The position numbers were made by a program, and so were the translations under genes. Below are positions 46,983 through 56,707 of a stretch of 64,000 nt of DNA, one piece after another. The stretch's first letter is position 1, and every line of letters begins with the position of its first letter. The notes under the pieces are model-generated. The model was not told the origin of the DNA, did no database searches, and saw only the letters and a list, made by a program, of their open reading frames with translations. The DNA is from Tuwongella immobilis (GTDB taxonomy: Bacteria > Planctomycetota > Planctomycetia > Gemmatales > Gemmataceae): NCBI RefSeq assembly GCF_901538355.1, contig NZ_LR593887.1, positions 3,386,920 through 3,450,919 on the forward strand, written 5' to 3'.

Positions 46983-48611
46983 ATGGCGAAACAAATGCTG
47001 TACACCGATGACGCTCGCAAGAAGCTCCTGGCCGGAGCGGAAAAGCTGGCGAAGGCGGTGGGTGTGACGCTCGGACCAACCGGTCGGAACGTCATGATCA
47101 ACAAGTCCTACGGCGGCCCGACGGTGACCAAGGACGGCGTGACCGTCTCGAAGGAAATCGATCTGCCCGATCCGTTTGAAAATATGGGTGCCAAGCTCGT
47201 CAACGCCGTCGCCACCAAGACCAGCGACGTGGCCGGTGACGGCACCACCACCGCGACGATTCTCGGCCTGTCGATCTACGCCGAAGGGCTGCGCAATATC
47301 ACCGCCGGGGCCAACCCGATGGCGATCAAGCGCGGGATCGAAAAGTCGGTCGAAGCCGTTGTCGAATTCCTCGACAGCAAGCTGACCCGCCGATTGTCGC
47401 AAAAGGAAGAGATGGAATACGTCGCTTCCATTAGCGCTAACAACGACCCGGTCATCGGCAAGCTGATGGCGGATGCGTTCGAGAAGGTCGGCAAAGACGG
47501 CGTGATCACCGTCGAAGAAGGCAAGACCGCCGAAACCGTTCTTGAATTCGTCGAAGGGATGCAATTCGATAAGGGCTACGTTTCGCCGTATTTCGCGGCA
47601 GGTAACCCGGATCTGCAATGCATCCTGGAAGATGCGTTCGTTCTGCTGTACGAAAAGAAGCTCAGCAACGTCCGCGAAATGCTGCCGATTCTCGAAAAGG
47701 TCGCGCAAACGGGCAAGCCGCTGCTGATCATTGCCGAAGATGTGGAAAGCGAAGCGCTGGCGATGCTGGTCGTCAACAAGCTCCGCAACGCCCTGCAAGT
47801 GTGCGCGGTGAAGGCTCCGGGATTCGGTGATCGCCGCAAGGCGATGATGGCGGATATCGCCACGCTGACCGGCGGCACCTTCGTCAGCGAAGACCTGGGC
47901 ACCAAGCTGGAAAGCGTGGAACTCGCTCACCTGGGCCGCGTCAAGACGGTCCGAGTGGAAAAGGAAAGCACCACGCTGATCGGCGGCCAAGGCCAAAAGA
48001 AGGCTTTGGAAGAACGGATCAAGCAAATTCGCACTCAGATGGAACAAACGGAGAGCGAATACGACAAGGAAAAGTTCAGCGAACGGTTGGCCAAGCTGAC
48101 CGGCGGTGTGGCGATCATCAAGGTCGGCGGCACCACCGAAGCCGAAATGAAGCAAACCAAAGGCCGCGTGGAAGATGCGTTGCATGCCACCCGCGCTGCG
48201 GTTGCGGAAGGCATCGTTCCGGGCGGCGGCACGGCCCTGCTCCGTTCGGTTCCGACCGTGCTAAAGTTGGCTGAGAAGCTCGATGGCGATGAGCGTCAAG
48301 GCGCGGAAATCGTCGCTCGCGCTCTTCTGAAGCCGATCCGCACGATTGCCGAAAACTGCGGCGTCGATGGCGCAGTTGTGGTGGACGAAGTTCAAACGCG
48401 TGGTGAATCGAACTCCGCGATCGGCTATAATGCCAACACCGGCGAATATGTTGACATGTTCACCGCAGGCATCGTCGATCCGACCAAAGTCACCAAGAGC
48501 GCGTTGACCAACGCCGCCAGCATCGCCAGCCTGATGCTGACCACCGAAGTGATGATTACCAAGATCGACGAAGATGAACCGAAGAAGAAAATCGCCGGCG
48601 CGGTGATCTAA
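46983..48611 (+). CDS. groL: Chaperonin GroEL (paralogue 2) without Gly-Met tail
   Basis: This 542-residue paralogue shares the ATP-binding core ([12 protein letters not shown]), the KGYVSPYF segment, [21 protein letters not shown] and [13 protein letters not shown]. It differs in apical regions and ends [15 protein letters not shown] with no GGM or His-rich tail. Tail loss usually affects substrate confinement in the cavity, so the paralogues probably have partly different clients. AAAGGA lies upstream of ATG 46983. dnaJ follows 124 nt further on. Confidence 0.97.
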   Translation: MAKQMLYTDDARKKLLAGAEKLAKAVGVTLGPTGRNVMINKSYGGPTVTKDGVTVSKEIDLPDPFENMGAKLVNAVATKTSDVAGDGTTTATILGLSIYAEGLRNITAGANPMAIKRGIEKSVEAVVEFLDSKLTRRLSQKEEMEYVASISANNDPVIGKLMADAFEKVGKDGVITVEEGKTAETVLEFVEGMQFDKGYVSPYFAAGNPDLQCILEDAFVLLYEKKLSNVREMLPILEKVAQTGKPLLIIAEDVESEALAMLVVNKLRNALQVCAVKAPGFGDRRKAMMADIATLTGGTFVSEDLGTKLESVELAHLGRVKTVRVEKESTTLIGGQGQKKALEERIKQIRTQMEQTESEYDKEKFSERLAKLTGGVAIIKVGGTTEAEMKQTKGRVEDALHATRAAVAEGIVPGGGTALLRSVPTVLKLAEKLDGDERQGAEIVARALLKPIRTIAENCGVDGAVVVDEVQTRGESNSAIGYNANTGEYVDMFTAGIVDPTKVTKSALTNAASIASLMLTTEVMITKIDEDEPKKKIAGAVI

Positions 48612-48735
48612 TCCGGTTTGGGCATAGTCTTCGATCCCTGCGGGGAGCGTTGGCCCGTTGATTCCAACCGCGAGCAATCGCCAAGGTATCAGGGACTGCC
48701 GCTCCCCGTCCGGCTATTCTCTCTTGAGAGCATCC

Positions 48736-49875
48736 ATGGCCACCAAACGCGACTTCTACACCGTACTCGGCATCACGCGCGAAGCGACCACCGTTGAAAT
48801 CGAAAAGGCGTTCAAACGTCTCGCGCGGGAACATCATCCCGATCGCAACATTGGCGATCCCGAGGCCGAAGTGCGCTTCAAAGAAGTTAGCGAAGCCTAC
48901 GAAGTGCTGCGCGATACCGACAAGCGCGCACGCTACGACCGCTACGGTCACGCTGGCCTGGAAGGTGGCGACAGCTACGGCCCTGCCGGGGCCAACCTCA
49001 ACGATCTATTCGGCGATATTCTCGGCAGTTTCTTCGGTGGCGGCGGTCGGCAACGCAGTGGTCCCCGACCCGGCCGCGATCTGCAAGAACTTGTCGATCT
49101 CACCTTGGAAGAAGCCTACACGGGCGTGAAACGCAGCGTCACCGTGAAGCGTGCCGAATTCTGCAAGACCTGCGATGGAACTGGGGCGAAGCCGGGCAGC
49201 AAGCGCGTCAATTGCCAGCGATGTGGCGGCAAAGGTGCGGTGCTGATCCAACAGGGATTCTTCCAAGTCCAACAAACTTGCCGCGCTTGCGATGGTCGCG
49301 GCACGATTGTCTCCGATCCCTGCACGGGTTGTCGGGGCAATGGGAAAGTCGTGGCGGATCGCACCTTGGATGTGGATATTCCGCCGGGCGTGGAGACCGG
49401 CAACCGAATCCGGCTCCGCGGCGAAGGTGAAGTCGGCGATCCAGGAGCGGGTCGCGGCGATCTGGAATTGGTGCTTCGCGTCGCGGATCATCCCGATTTC
49501 ATTCGCGATGGTCAAAATCTGGTCACCGAAGTGCCAATCACCTTCAGCCAAGCTGCACTGGGAGCGGAGATTGAGATTCCGACGCTCACCAGCAAGATGA
49601 CGCTGACCATTCCCAAGGGCATTCAATCGCACCAGGTGCTTCGCATTACGGGCCTGGGAATGCCGAACGTCCGCGGCGGACGAAAAGGTGATTTGTTAGT
49701 GCAAGTGAAAATTGAAACGCCGCAAACACTGACCAAACGCCAAGAAGAATTGCTCCGCGAATTGGCCGAGATTGAGCACGCGAACGTCTCCCCGGCCCGC
49801 GAGAGTTTTCTGCAACGGTTGAAGAATTTCTTCATTCCGAATGAATCGACGCCTGAAAAACCGAGTGACTCCTGA
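48736..49875 (+). CDS. dnaJ: Chaperone DnaJ
   Basis: This 379-residue Hsp40 stimulates DnaK. The J-domain carries HPD at residues 34-36. A Gly-rich region (GDSYGPAGANLNDLFGDILGSFFGGGG) follows, then four zinc-binding C-x2-C-x-G-x-G repeats (CKTCDGTG, CQRCGGKG, CRACDGRG, CTGCRGNG), then the two beta-barrel domains with QAALGAEIEIPTL. Translation starts at ATG 48736, with TGAGAG upstream. The preceding 124-nt intergenic region is rich in possible stem-loops. grpE follows 14 nt later; dnaK is not in the window. Confidence 0.97.
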   Translation: MATKRDFYTVLGITREATTVEIEKAFKRLAREHHPDRNIGDPEAEVRFKEVSEAYEVLRDTDKRARYDRYGHAGLEGGDSYGPAGANLNDLFGDILGSFFGGGGRQRSGPRPGRDLQELVDLTLEEAYTGVKRSVTVKRAEFCKTCDGTGAKPGSKRVNCQRCGGKGAVLIQQGFFQVQQTCRACDGRGTIVSDPCTGCRGNGKVVADRTLDVDIPPGVETGNRIRLRGEGEVGDPGAGRGDLELVLRVADHPDFIRDGQNLVTEVPITFSQAALGAEIEIPTLTSKMTLTIPKGIQSHQVLRITGLGMPNVRGGRKGDLLVQVKIETPQTLTKRQEELLRELAEIEHANVSPARESFLQRLKNFFIPNESTPEKPSDS

Positions 49876-49889
49876 ACGAGGATCCCATC

Positions 49890-50462
49890 GTGAATACCCC
49901 TAACGAGCCGACTGATCCCAATCAGATCCCCGTCGATGCGCCGGTGGATGAAACCACGATTCCGGTGGAACCCTCAATGGCCGATCTGATGCAAGCCAAG
50001 CTGACACAAACCGAGCAACAGCGTGACGAATATCTGCGCATGCTGAAAGAAAAGCAGGCCGAATTCGAAAACTATCAAAAGCGCGCGGCTCGGGATCGCG
50101 ATCTGGAACGGCAATACGCTCAGATGCCATTGGCGCGGAATCTGCTGCCGGTCTTCGATAATCTGGAGCGTGCGGTTCAGGCCGCCAAACAAGCAGGCGA
50201 TACCGGTCCATTGATTCAAGGGGTGCAAGCGACGCTCCTGCAATGGCTCGATTTGTTCAAGCGCTTCGGAATTCATCGGATGGAACCCGTGGGTCAGCCG
50301 TTCAATCCCAACCACCATGAAGCGATCATGCAGCAACCATCTGCCGAACATCCGGCAGGAACGGTATTGATGGTGGTTCAATCGGGATTCACGATTCATG
50401 ACCGCGTGCTGCGGCCCGCGCATGTGATTATCTCTGTTGCGGCCCCGACTCCGACCGAGTGA
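49890..50462 (+). CDS. grpE: Nucleotide exchange factor GrpE
   Basis: This 190-residue DnaK nucleotide-exchange factor has a Pro/Thr-rich N-terminal stretch, a long helix (MADLMQAKLTQTEQQRDEYLRM) and the beta domain with RMEPVGQPFNPNHHEAI and VLRPAHVIIS. Translation starts at GTG 49890, with CGAGGA upstream. It follows dnaJ by 14 nt and precedes fmdB by 26 nt, so dnaJ-grpE-fmdB appears to be one operon. Confidence 0.94.
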   Translation: MNTPNEPTDPNQIPVDAPVDETTIPVEPSMADLMQAKLTQTEQQRDEYLRMLKEKQAEFENYQKRAARDRDLERQYAQMPLARNLLPVFDNLERAVQAAKQAGDTGPLIQGVQATLLQWLDLFKRFGIHRMEPVGQPFNPNHHEAIMQQPSAEHPAGTVLMVVQSGFTIHDRVLRPAHVIISVAAPTPTE

Positions 50463-50488
50463 TTGAGATTCCGAAGGAGAATTCGCTC

Positions 50489-50791
50489 ATGCCGACGTAT
50501 GACTATGTCTGCGATGCATGCGGGCATCGCTTCGAGGAAGTGCAATCGTTTTCTGCCGAGAAGCTGACGACCTGTCCCAAATGTGGCCAGGAAAAGTTGC
50601 GTCGCTTATTCGGCACCGGTGCGGCCGTGCTGTTCAAAGGCTCGGGATTCTACGAGACCGATTACCGTAGCGAATCGTACAAAGCCGCTGCCAAGAAGGA
50701 TGAAACGGCCAGCAGCCCGCCACCGCCGGCCGCTCCGCCCGCATCTCCGCCACCCCCGCCCCCAGCATCATCGCCGGGTTCGGGATCGTAA
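50489..50791 (+). CDS. FmdB-family zinc-ribbon protein
   Basis: This 100-residue protein has the FmdB zinc-ribbon opening MPTYDYVCDACGHRFE and a second CPKCG pair, the four metal ligands of this regulatory family. A low-complexity Pro/Ala/Ser tail (about residues 77-100) is encoded by CCG/CCC runs. FmdB proteins are often annotated as regulators, but their targets are unknown. GAAGGAG precedes ATG 50489 and fixes the start. It lies in the grpE operon. Confidence 0.85.
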   Translation: MPTYDYVCDACGHRFEEVQSFSAEKLTTCPKCGQEKLRRLFGTGAAVLFKGSGFYETDYRSESYKAAAKKDETASSPPPPAAPPASPPPPPPASSPGSGS

Positions 50792-50854
50792 CCGCTGATG
50801 CGTCAAGATGTTGCGATTTTCTTCCGTTGAGAATCGCATCCAAAGGGGAACGGG

Positions 50855-51052
50855 ATGCCATCCACCGAATGTCCGATTTGCCAGGCTGCCATGCCCGGAA
50901 ATTCGCTTGACTGGCCAGATTATCCGTTTTGCTCGAAACGATGTCGCACCATCGATTTGGGTCGCTGGTTGGATGAGGCGTATCGAGTTCCGCGCTCGAA
51001 CGATCACGACGAAGCGGATTCCGCGCCGCATCCAGAAGATTATGACGAATAA
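50855..51052 (+). CDS. yacG: DNA gyrase inhibitor YacG
   Basis: This 65-residue zinc protein binds and inhibits DNA gyrase in E. coli. Four Cys ligands are at positions 6 and 9 (CPIC) and 26 and 30 (CSKRC), followed by the conserved RTIDLGRWLDEAYRVP stretch. An acidic tail (SAPHPEDYDE) ends it. AAAGGGGAA precedes the ATG. A clear terminator follows at 51082, ending the grpE-fmdB-yacG unit. Confidence 0.93.
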   Translation: MPSTECPICQAAMPGNSLDWPDYPFCSKRCRTIDLGRWLDEAYRVPRSNDHDEADSAPHPEDYDE

Positions 51053-51081
51053 GCATCTCTGGAATCGGCGAGCGTGCGTTG

Positions 51082-51114
51082 ACCAGGCAAAGGATCTCCT
51101 TTGTCTGGTTTTTT
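51082..51114 (+). terminator. Intrinsic terminator after yacG
   Basis: ACCAGGCAAAGGA (51082-51094) pairs with TCCTTTGTCTGGT (51097-51109), 13 bp with one G-U pair, and is followed by six T. It ends the dnaJ-grpE-fmdB-yacG transcript. Confidence 0.85.
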
Positions 51115-51259
51115 GCTGACTGAAGATTGCAGAAATTTGCAAAAAATCGTCCGAACGACTTGAAATTTGCAAGTCTTCCGAGAAGCATACAAGTAGTTGT
51201 CACTCCTGAACGCCCACAAGCCTTCGGAATCCCAATGACTTAGCATCCCTGGTGCGCCT

Positions 51260-51784
51260 ATGTTATTTCTCATCGATGGCTACAATCTCATGCACGCCAT
51301 GGGATACGTGTCTCCCAAAATGAACGGGACACGCTTCCAACATGCCCGCGAATCCTTTTTGGGCTACCTCGATGAGATGCAACCGAAGCAAGTCGAATTC
51401 CTGGTGATCTTCGACGGCACCAAGCAATCACGCCGCAGCCAAGAATTGCGACATGGTCGGATTCGCGTGCAATTTTCCCACGGGGAATTCGCCGATGATA
51501 CCATCGAATCGCATCTGCAACGCTATCATCGTTCGATGAATTGGACATTGGTGTCCAATGACACCCGTCTGCATGAATCCGCACGCCGTCGGGATTGTCG
51601 CTTTTGGGGCCACGAGGCGTTTCTGGATTGGTTGATTGCCGCGCAGGCGATTGCCGGAAGTCAGACGATCATCCAGACGATCTCGACGCCGGTGAACACC
51701 CTGAAGCCGGAGACGGTGCCCGAACACGAACTGGAGCATTGGCTGAAAGCCTTTGAAATGCCCGTCTCGCCGCGACGGAATTAG
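51260..51784 (+). CDS. NYN-domain ribonuclease-like protein (YacP type)
   Basis: This 174-residue protein has a PIN/NYN-type fold, with LIDGYNLMHAMG at the N-terminus and conserved acidic positions in LVIFDGTK, EFADDTIESHL and LVSNDTRLHE. YacP-like proteins (Rae1) are ribosome-associated endoribonucleases in some bacteria. The C-terminal 40 residues (VNTLKPETVPEHELEHWL) are unassigned. About 145 nt after the yacG terminator separate it from the preceding genes, so it probably has its own promoter. Confidence 0.82.
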   Translation: MLFLIDGYNLMHAMGYVSPKMNGTRFQHARESFLGYLDEMQPKQVEFLVIFDGTKQSRRSQELRHGRIRVQFSHGEFADDTIESHLQRYHRSMNWTLVSNDTRLHESARRRDCRFWGHEAFLDWLIAAQAIAGSQTIIQTISTPVNTLKPETVPEHELEHWLKAFEMPVSPRRN

Positions 51785-51812
51785 TCGAGTCGCCATCCCT
51801 CGCATGGTCGCA

Positions 51813-52538
51813 TCAGTGATCCAAAATTACCCGGTAGGTGGACCGTTTGCCCAAAATGATGGTTGCCTCGATGCTTGCTCCTAACCGCATTGGAAACGGT
51901 GAGCGATCGACTCGAGCGATGGCTCGAACGAACGGCTCTCCTGCAACCGGCCGACGCACAATTGGCTCAATCGCGCGAAGTGTCCCTGCCGCAAATCCAT
52001 AGATGCGAGAGGGATACATCACGGCTCGAAACCGAACGCCCTGCCCCAATTCCAATTCCCCAGCATACTTTTCCGGCACTTCCATTTCGACTTCGACATC
52101 CAGCGGGTCGAGTGTTCCGGCATTCACGGGGATCATCGCGGCGATGGTCTGCATCGGTTCCAGTTGCGACCCCGAATCCGGCAGAGATTCCACCAGCATC
52201 CACAATCGTTCGGTTGGAAGCATCGGTAAGGGAATTGGCCGACCGGAAATCTGACCGATGATCTCGCCGCCGGCGCGAGTGGTGCCGGGCAGCCAGACCT
52301 CTGCGCTGGGCAGCCAATTCCCAGGCTGATCGGCCGTGACCGTGGTTGAAGAGCGACTGCGAATCACCCCAGAGGCGGGCACACTCGCTTCGATCTCGAC
52401 GACAAACAGAATCACGACTAATGCGATCGAGACAATCACCATGCCGATGGAAAAAATCGTCAGGTGGCGACCGGCGGGAGGAACGCTTGGCGAAGGGGGT
52501 GTTTCAGCGGCGATGGGATCAGGCGGCGGCGGTGTCAC
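51813..52538 (-). CDS. Single-pass membrane protein, HlyD/membrane-fusion-like
   Basis: This 241-residue protein has an N-terminal Pro-rich cytosolic stretch and one hydrophobic segment (residues about 27-48: LTIFSIGMVIVSIALVVILFV). A beta-rich outside region resembles membrane-fusion protein barrels (ASVPASGVIRS near the start and GASIEATIILGKRSTYRVILD at the end). It lacks the long coiled-coil hairpin of a complete HlyD. Such proteins link inner-membrane transporters to the outside. I prefer the GTG at 52538; a TTG at 52595 is also possible. It lies 80 nt downstream of the SPFH gene on the same strand. Confidence 0.6.
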   Translation of the reverse strand: MTPPPPDPIAAETPPSPSVPPAGRHLTIFSIGMVIVSIALVVILFVVEIEASVPASGVIRSRSSTTVTADQPGNWLPSAEVWLPGTTRAGGEIIGQISGRPIPLPMLPTERLWMLVESLPDSGSQLEPMQTIAAMIPVNAGTLDPLDVEVEMEVPEKYAGELELGQGVRFRAVMYPSRIYGFAAGTLRAIEPIVRRPVAGEPFVRAIARVDRSPFPMRLGASIEATIILGKRSTYRVILDH

Positions 52539-52618
52539 GGGGACATTCCAACAGTTGAGGGAAAATCCAGGCAGTGCGATGGATTTTACCCCCAACCGCG
52601 AGACGATCCTAGCCAGAA

Positions 52619-53551
52619 TTACGAGTTCTTCGGATGGACCGGCTTGTCTTCGGTCGCTTTCGTCACTTGTTCGGCGGTAATCATCGCGTTCCGCATTTGG
52701 TCGGCCAGATCCGACAGCGCGCCGGGCGAGTGCGGGATCAGAATCGTGTTGGTCGCCGAGGTGGCTCCAATTTCTTTGAGCGTGTCAAAGTATTGGGTCA
52801 TCAGCACCAGATTCATCACATCATGCGCCGTCGCGCCGGGCACGCTGCGTTGAAATTCATCGACCGAATCCCGCAGCCCATCGACGATGGCCCGACGTTG
52901 ATCGGCAATCCCCTTCCCTTGCAATGCCTTGGATTGGGCCTCGGCTTCGGCTGCCTTCACCTTCAGAATCCGCTCGGCTTCGCCCTTCTCCGTCGCCGCG
53001 ACCCGCATCCGTTGGGCAGCGTTAATTTCGTTCATCGCTTCCTTGACCTTCTGATCCGGCTCCACGTCCGTCACCAGGGCTTTCACGATCGCGTAGCCAA
53101 ACTCGTTCATCTGATGCGCCAATTCGTCGCGGACGGCGTTGGCGATTTCGTCCTTCTTTTCGAACAAATCGTCGAGTTTGATCTTCGGCACGCGGGCACG
53201 CACGACATCGAACACGAACGAGCGAATTTGCACTTCCGCATCGGCGAGTTGATAGAACGCTTCGTAGACTTTGCTTTCCACGACTTTGAATTGCACCGCC
53301 ACATGCACATGCACGAAGACGTTATCTTCGGTCTTGGTTTCTGCTTTGATGTTGAGCTGTTGAATGCGCAGGGTGATCGTTCCGGCCGCGTTCTCGATGA
53401 TCGGCCACTTGAAATTCAAACCCGGATGCGCAAATCGCTTGAACTGCCCGAAGCGCTGAATCGGTTTCACCGTTTGCTGTTGAACAATCACAAACGGGCC
53501 AAGAATCAGAAACAGAAACGTGAATATCCCGAAACCGATGAGGTATTCCAT
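52619..53551 (-). CDS. SPFH/band-7 (stomatin/HflK-like) membrane protein
   Basis: This 310-residue protein has an N-terminal membrane hairpin/anchor (LIGFGIFTFLFLILGPFVIVQQQ) followed by the SPFH domain (about 40-190) with VKPIQRFGQFKRFAHPGLNFKWP, DVVRARVPKIKLDDLFEKKDEI and AEAEAQSKALQGKGIADQRRAI. It belongs to the QmcA/stomatin branch, which forms large membrane cages or microdomains and affects membrane-protease activity. A glycine-poor C-terminal region predicts long helices. The translation start is ATG 53551, with GGAG nearby. Confidence 0.9.
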   Translation of the reverse strand: MEYLIGFGIFTFLFLILGPFVIVQQQTVKPIQRFGQFKRFAHPGLNFKWPIIENAAGTITLRIQQLNIKAETKTEDNVFVHVHVAVQFKVVESKVYEAFYQLADAEVQIRSFVFDVVRARVPKIKLDDLFEKKDEIANAVRDELAHQMNEFGYAIVKALVTDVEPDQKVKEAMNEINAAQRMRVAATEKGEAERILKVKAAEAEAQSKALQGKGIADQRRAIVDGLRDSVDEFQRSVPGATAHDVMNLVLMTQYFDTLKEIGATSATNTILIPHSPGALSDLADQMRNAMITAEQVTKATEDKPVHPKNS

Positions 53552-53759
53552 CGTGATTTCTCCTGGAAGGTGAACGGTTTACACTCGATATGCTATTCGG
53601 CGCATTGTGTGACAAATTCGATCGAAAATCGAAGACTTTCTCACGGGATTTCCCAGAATCCATCGGTCGCCGTTGATTGGATGCGAATTCTCATCGACTG
53701 GTGGGTCGGATGCGGCTACGCTGCTTGAGCCAACGTGCGGATCGGTGTATCTTGAAGAT

Positions 53760-56078
53760 ATGAATTCCAATCCATCGGATCCGAATGCTCAACAACCACC
53801 CGCCGAACTCTTTCCCATGGATGCGGAAGAGATTCCGGCCCCCGAAGCGCATTGGTTCGCCGAGATTGTCTTCGATCGGCCGGTCGATCAACCTTACACC
53901 TATTCGGTTCCCGTGGAGCTGGAGCCGCAAATCGCGGTCGGCAAACGGGTTGAGGTGCCGTTCGGTCGGGGCGATCGCACGACCATCGGCTTTTGTGTGC
54001 AACTCTCGCAGGTCAAGCCGGTCCACCCCACCAAGCCGATTTTGAAAGTGCTGGATGATGAGATTCTGCTTACGGCGGAACTGTTGCGACTCACCCGCTG
54101 GATGGCCGACTATTACCTGTGCAGTTGGGGCCAAGTGCTGCAAGCGGTTCTGCCCGCTGGAGTTCGGGAACAAGCGGGGATGCGCACCGAGTACAAACTC
54201 GAGGCGATTCCGGCCGTGGAACTCCCTGATCACATCGCCAGTCTCACCCCCAAACAGACGGCCATCGTCAAATTCCTGCGTCGCCAAACCGAGCCGATCC
54301 ATTACCGCGAGGTGATGCGTCAGACCAAATCGACCATCGGCCCGATCAATACCCTGCTGAGCAAGGGGTTGGTTCGCAAGGTGATGCAGAAAGTCGACCG
54401 CGAACTCGATTCCCCGGGCAGCACGACCCGCGTGCCTCCGCCGGTTCTCAGTGGCGATCAAGCGGCTGTCTGGGCAGAGTTGGAAGCCGCGCTTCGCAAT
54501 CCCGGCTATCAGGCATTCTTACTGCACGGCGTCACCGGGTCGGGCAAGACCGAAGTCTACCTCCGCGCCATCGAGGAAGTCATTCGCCAGGGCAAAGAGG
54601 CGATTGTTCTGGTGCCGGAAATTTCGCTCACGCCGCAGACCATCGAACGATTTCGGGGGCGATGCGATTCGATTGCCGTCTTGCACAGCAGTCAGACTGA
54701 TGCCGAACGTGGAATTCACTGGCGGCGGGTGGCGGCGGGTCAGGTGCAAGTCGTGGTGGGGGCACGCTCGGCGATTTTCGCGCCGACGCGAAAACTCGGG
54801 CTGATCCTCATCGACGAAGAGCATGAGACCAGCTTCAAACAAGAATCGACGCCGCGCTACCATGCCCGCGATGTGGCGGTGATGCGGGCACGCTTAGAGA
54901 ATATTCCGATCGTCATGGGGTCGGCAACGCCCGCGCTCGAGAGTTGGCAGAATGCCCAACGGGGAAATTACCGCACACTTAGCCTGCCGAATCGGGTGAT
55001 GAATCTGCCGATGCCGCCGGTGGTGCTGGTCGATTTGCGGCACGAAAATCGGAATAATCGAAACGCTGGGGCGATTAGCGAAACGCTGGAACGCGAGATG
55101 CGAAATGCCCTCCAAGCCGGTGGGCAAGTGATGCTCTTGCTCAATCGGCGTGGGTTCTCCACCTATGTGACCTGTCCCACCTGCGGATATGTGGCCAACT
55201 GTGAGAATTGCGATCTGGCGCTGACGTTTCACAAGCATCGCTCCACGATGGTCTGCCACCATTGCGGGTATGAAGCGAATCCGATTTCGCTCTGCCCCAA
55301 ATGCTCAAAGCTGACAATTCGCTATCAGGGGCACGGGACCGAGAAGCTGCACGAGGAGATTCAACAGAAATTCCCGGATCGCATCGTGCAACGAATGGAT
55401 AGCGATACGATGACCAAGCCGGGATCGCACGAACGGGTGCTCGATGCGTTCCGAAATGGGTTGATTCACATTCTGCTTGGCACACAAATGATCGCCAAGG
55501 GGTTGGACTTCCCCAACGTGACGTTGGTGGGGGTGATCAACGCGGATGTCGGACTGCATCTTCCCGACTTTCGTTCCGCCGAACGGACATTCCAACTCTT
55601 GGCCCAAGTCGCCGGTCGCGCGGGTCGCGGTCCGAAGGGTGGCAAGGTGCTGGTGCAGACCTACACGCCGGAACATCCGGGCATTTCGCTCGCCGCGCAG
55701 CACGATTATTTGCGATTTGCTCAAGAAGAACTGGCCCAACGGCAGATTCATCAATATCCGCCGTTTCAACGGATCGCGCGGATCATCATCCGAAGCGAAC
55801 GCCAGGAGGCTGCGGAGACATTTGCCGCACGATTATCCGGTGCATTCCGAGAAGCGGAGCGCATTTCGGTGATGCAAGGCGAGGCGATTCCGGTTCGAGT
55901 TCTCGGACCTGCCGAAGCGCCGGTCTTCCGACTGAATGGGTTTTACCGGTATCATTTTCAGATTCAATCGCCCAGCCCTGGTCGATTGCATCAAGTGATC
56001 CGCGAGGTGATGACGGTGATGAAAGCGCCGGGCAATGTCGAATTTGTGCTGGATATCGACCCATATTCCATGCTCTGA
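53760..56078 (+). CDS. priA: Primosomal replication restart helicase PriA
   Basis: This 772-residue superfamily-2 helicase reloads replication forks. An N-terminal 3'-DNA-end-binding domain (YTYSVPVELEPQIAVGKRVEVPFG) is followed by the winged helix. Walker A is GVTGSGKTE (257-265) and Walker B is DEEH (352-355). Eight Cys ligands at about residues 472, 475, 481, 484, 499, 502, 512 and 515 form the paired zinc sites typical of PriA. The motif V-VI region NVTLVGVINADVGLHLPDFRSAERTFQLL also matches. ATG 53760 is preceded by GAAG. Confidence 0.96.
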   Translation: MNSNPSDPNAQQPPAELFPMDAEEIPAPEAHWFAEIVFDRPVDQPYTYSVPVELEPQIAVGKRVEVPFGRGDRTTIGFCVQLSQVKPVHPTKPILKVLDDEILLTAELLRLTRWMADYYLCSWGQVLQAVLPAGVREQAGMRTEYKLEAIPAVELPDHIASLTPKQTAIVKFLRRQTEPIHYREVMRQTKSTIGPINTLLSKGLVRKVMQKVDRELDSPGSTTRVPPPVLSGDQAAVWAELEAALRNPGYQAFLLHGVTGSGKTEVYLRAIEEVIRQGKEAIVLVPEISLTPQTIERFRGRCDSIAVLHSSQTDAERGIHWRRVAAGQVQVVVGARSAIFAPTRKLGLILIDEEHETSFKQESTPRYHARDVAVMRARLENIPIVMGSATPALESWQNAQRGNYRTLSLPNRVMNLPMPPVVLVDLRHENRNNRNAGAISETLEREMRNALQAGGQVMLLLNRRGFSTYVTCPTCGYVANCENCDLALTFHKHRSTMVCHHCGYEANPISLCPKCSKLTIRYQGHGTEKLHEEIQQKFPDRIVQRMDSDTMTKPGSHERVLDAFRNGLIHILLGTQMIAKGLDFPNVTLVGVINADVGLHLPDFRSAERTFQLLAQVAGRAGRGPKGGKVLVQTYTPEHPGISLAAQHDYLRFAQEELAQRQIHQYPPFQRIARIIIRSERQEAAETFAARLSGAFREAERISVMQGEAIPVRVLGPAEAPVFRLNGFYRYHFQIQSPSPGRLHQVIREVMTVMKAPGNVEFVLDIDPYSML

Positions 56079-56284
56079 ACAATTCGATGGCAGCCTGACC
56101 TAGACAGATTCGCCCCAAGTGTCTATCCATAAACAGTGAATGCGCCACGAGAATCGGCAATGAGCTGGCCAGGTGGTTTGGCCGTCCGTGGATTTCGCCC
56201 AATCCCGGATTCTGGGTGAATCTTCACTCGGACGATCTGCTGAATTGCCGAGGAAGTGTAACCGAAAGGAAGGACAAGGGTTCA

Positions 56285-56593
56285 ATGCCGCACGTCGTTA
56301 CCAAGCCTTGCTACGACTGCAAGTACACCGATTGCTGTGTGGTTTGCCCGGTGGAATGCTTCTACCAAGACGAGAGCATGCTTTACATCGATCCGACGGA
56401 TTGTATCGATTGTGAAGCCTGTGTTCCGGAATGCCCGGTAGAAGCGATTTACGGCTCGGATAACGTCCCGGGTGACTGGCAGGAATTCGTCCAGCTCAAC
56501 GCGGATCGCACCGCTGCTCTGAAGAAGGGCAACGACGCTCATATTACCGAGAAGCAAGACCCCAAGGAAGGCCCGAGCTGCTCCAAGAGCTAA
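56285..56593 (+). CDS. fdxA: 7Fe (3Fe-4S/4Fe-4S) ferredoxin
   Basis: This 102-residue ferredoxin is of the FdxA/Azotobacter FdI type. Cys at 9, 12, 17, 21 and 25 (CYDCKYTDCCVVCPVECF) and 40, 43, 46 and 50 (CIDCEACVPECP) bind the [3Fe-4S] and [4Fe-4S] clusters. The core CKYTDCxxVCPVxCFY and the downstream DMQEFIQLNA-like DWQEFVQLNADR match the family closely. Cys18 is an additional unassigned residue. AAGGAAGGA lies upstream of ATG 56285. The 206-nt gap after priA holds only weak hairpins. Confidence 0.93.
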   Translation: MPHVVTKPCYDCKYTDCCVVCPVECFYQDESMLYIDPTDCIDCEACVPECPVEAIYGSDNVPGDWQEFVQLNADRTAALKKGNDAHITEKQDPKEGPSCSKS

Positions 56594-56707
56594 TCGGCCC
56601 GATTGGTGAACTTCATTGCCGGGGATCGGTCATCCTATTCGATGGTCGATTCCCGGTGATTTTTTCCGTGCGGTCCATCCCCGACTTACCCCAATAGGCA
56701 TCCCCGC

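Noticed and set aside
46644-48185. A 513-codon open frame antisense to groES and groEL2
   Set aside because: Same codon-bias effect; composition is not protein-like and no ribosome-binding site or homology is visible.
50686-50785. CCG/CCC-rich stretch in fmdB as a tandem repeat element or CRISPR
   Set aside because: It is a coding low-complexity Pro/Ala tail with no regular unit or spacer structure.
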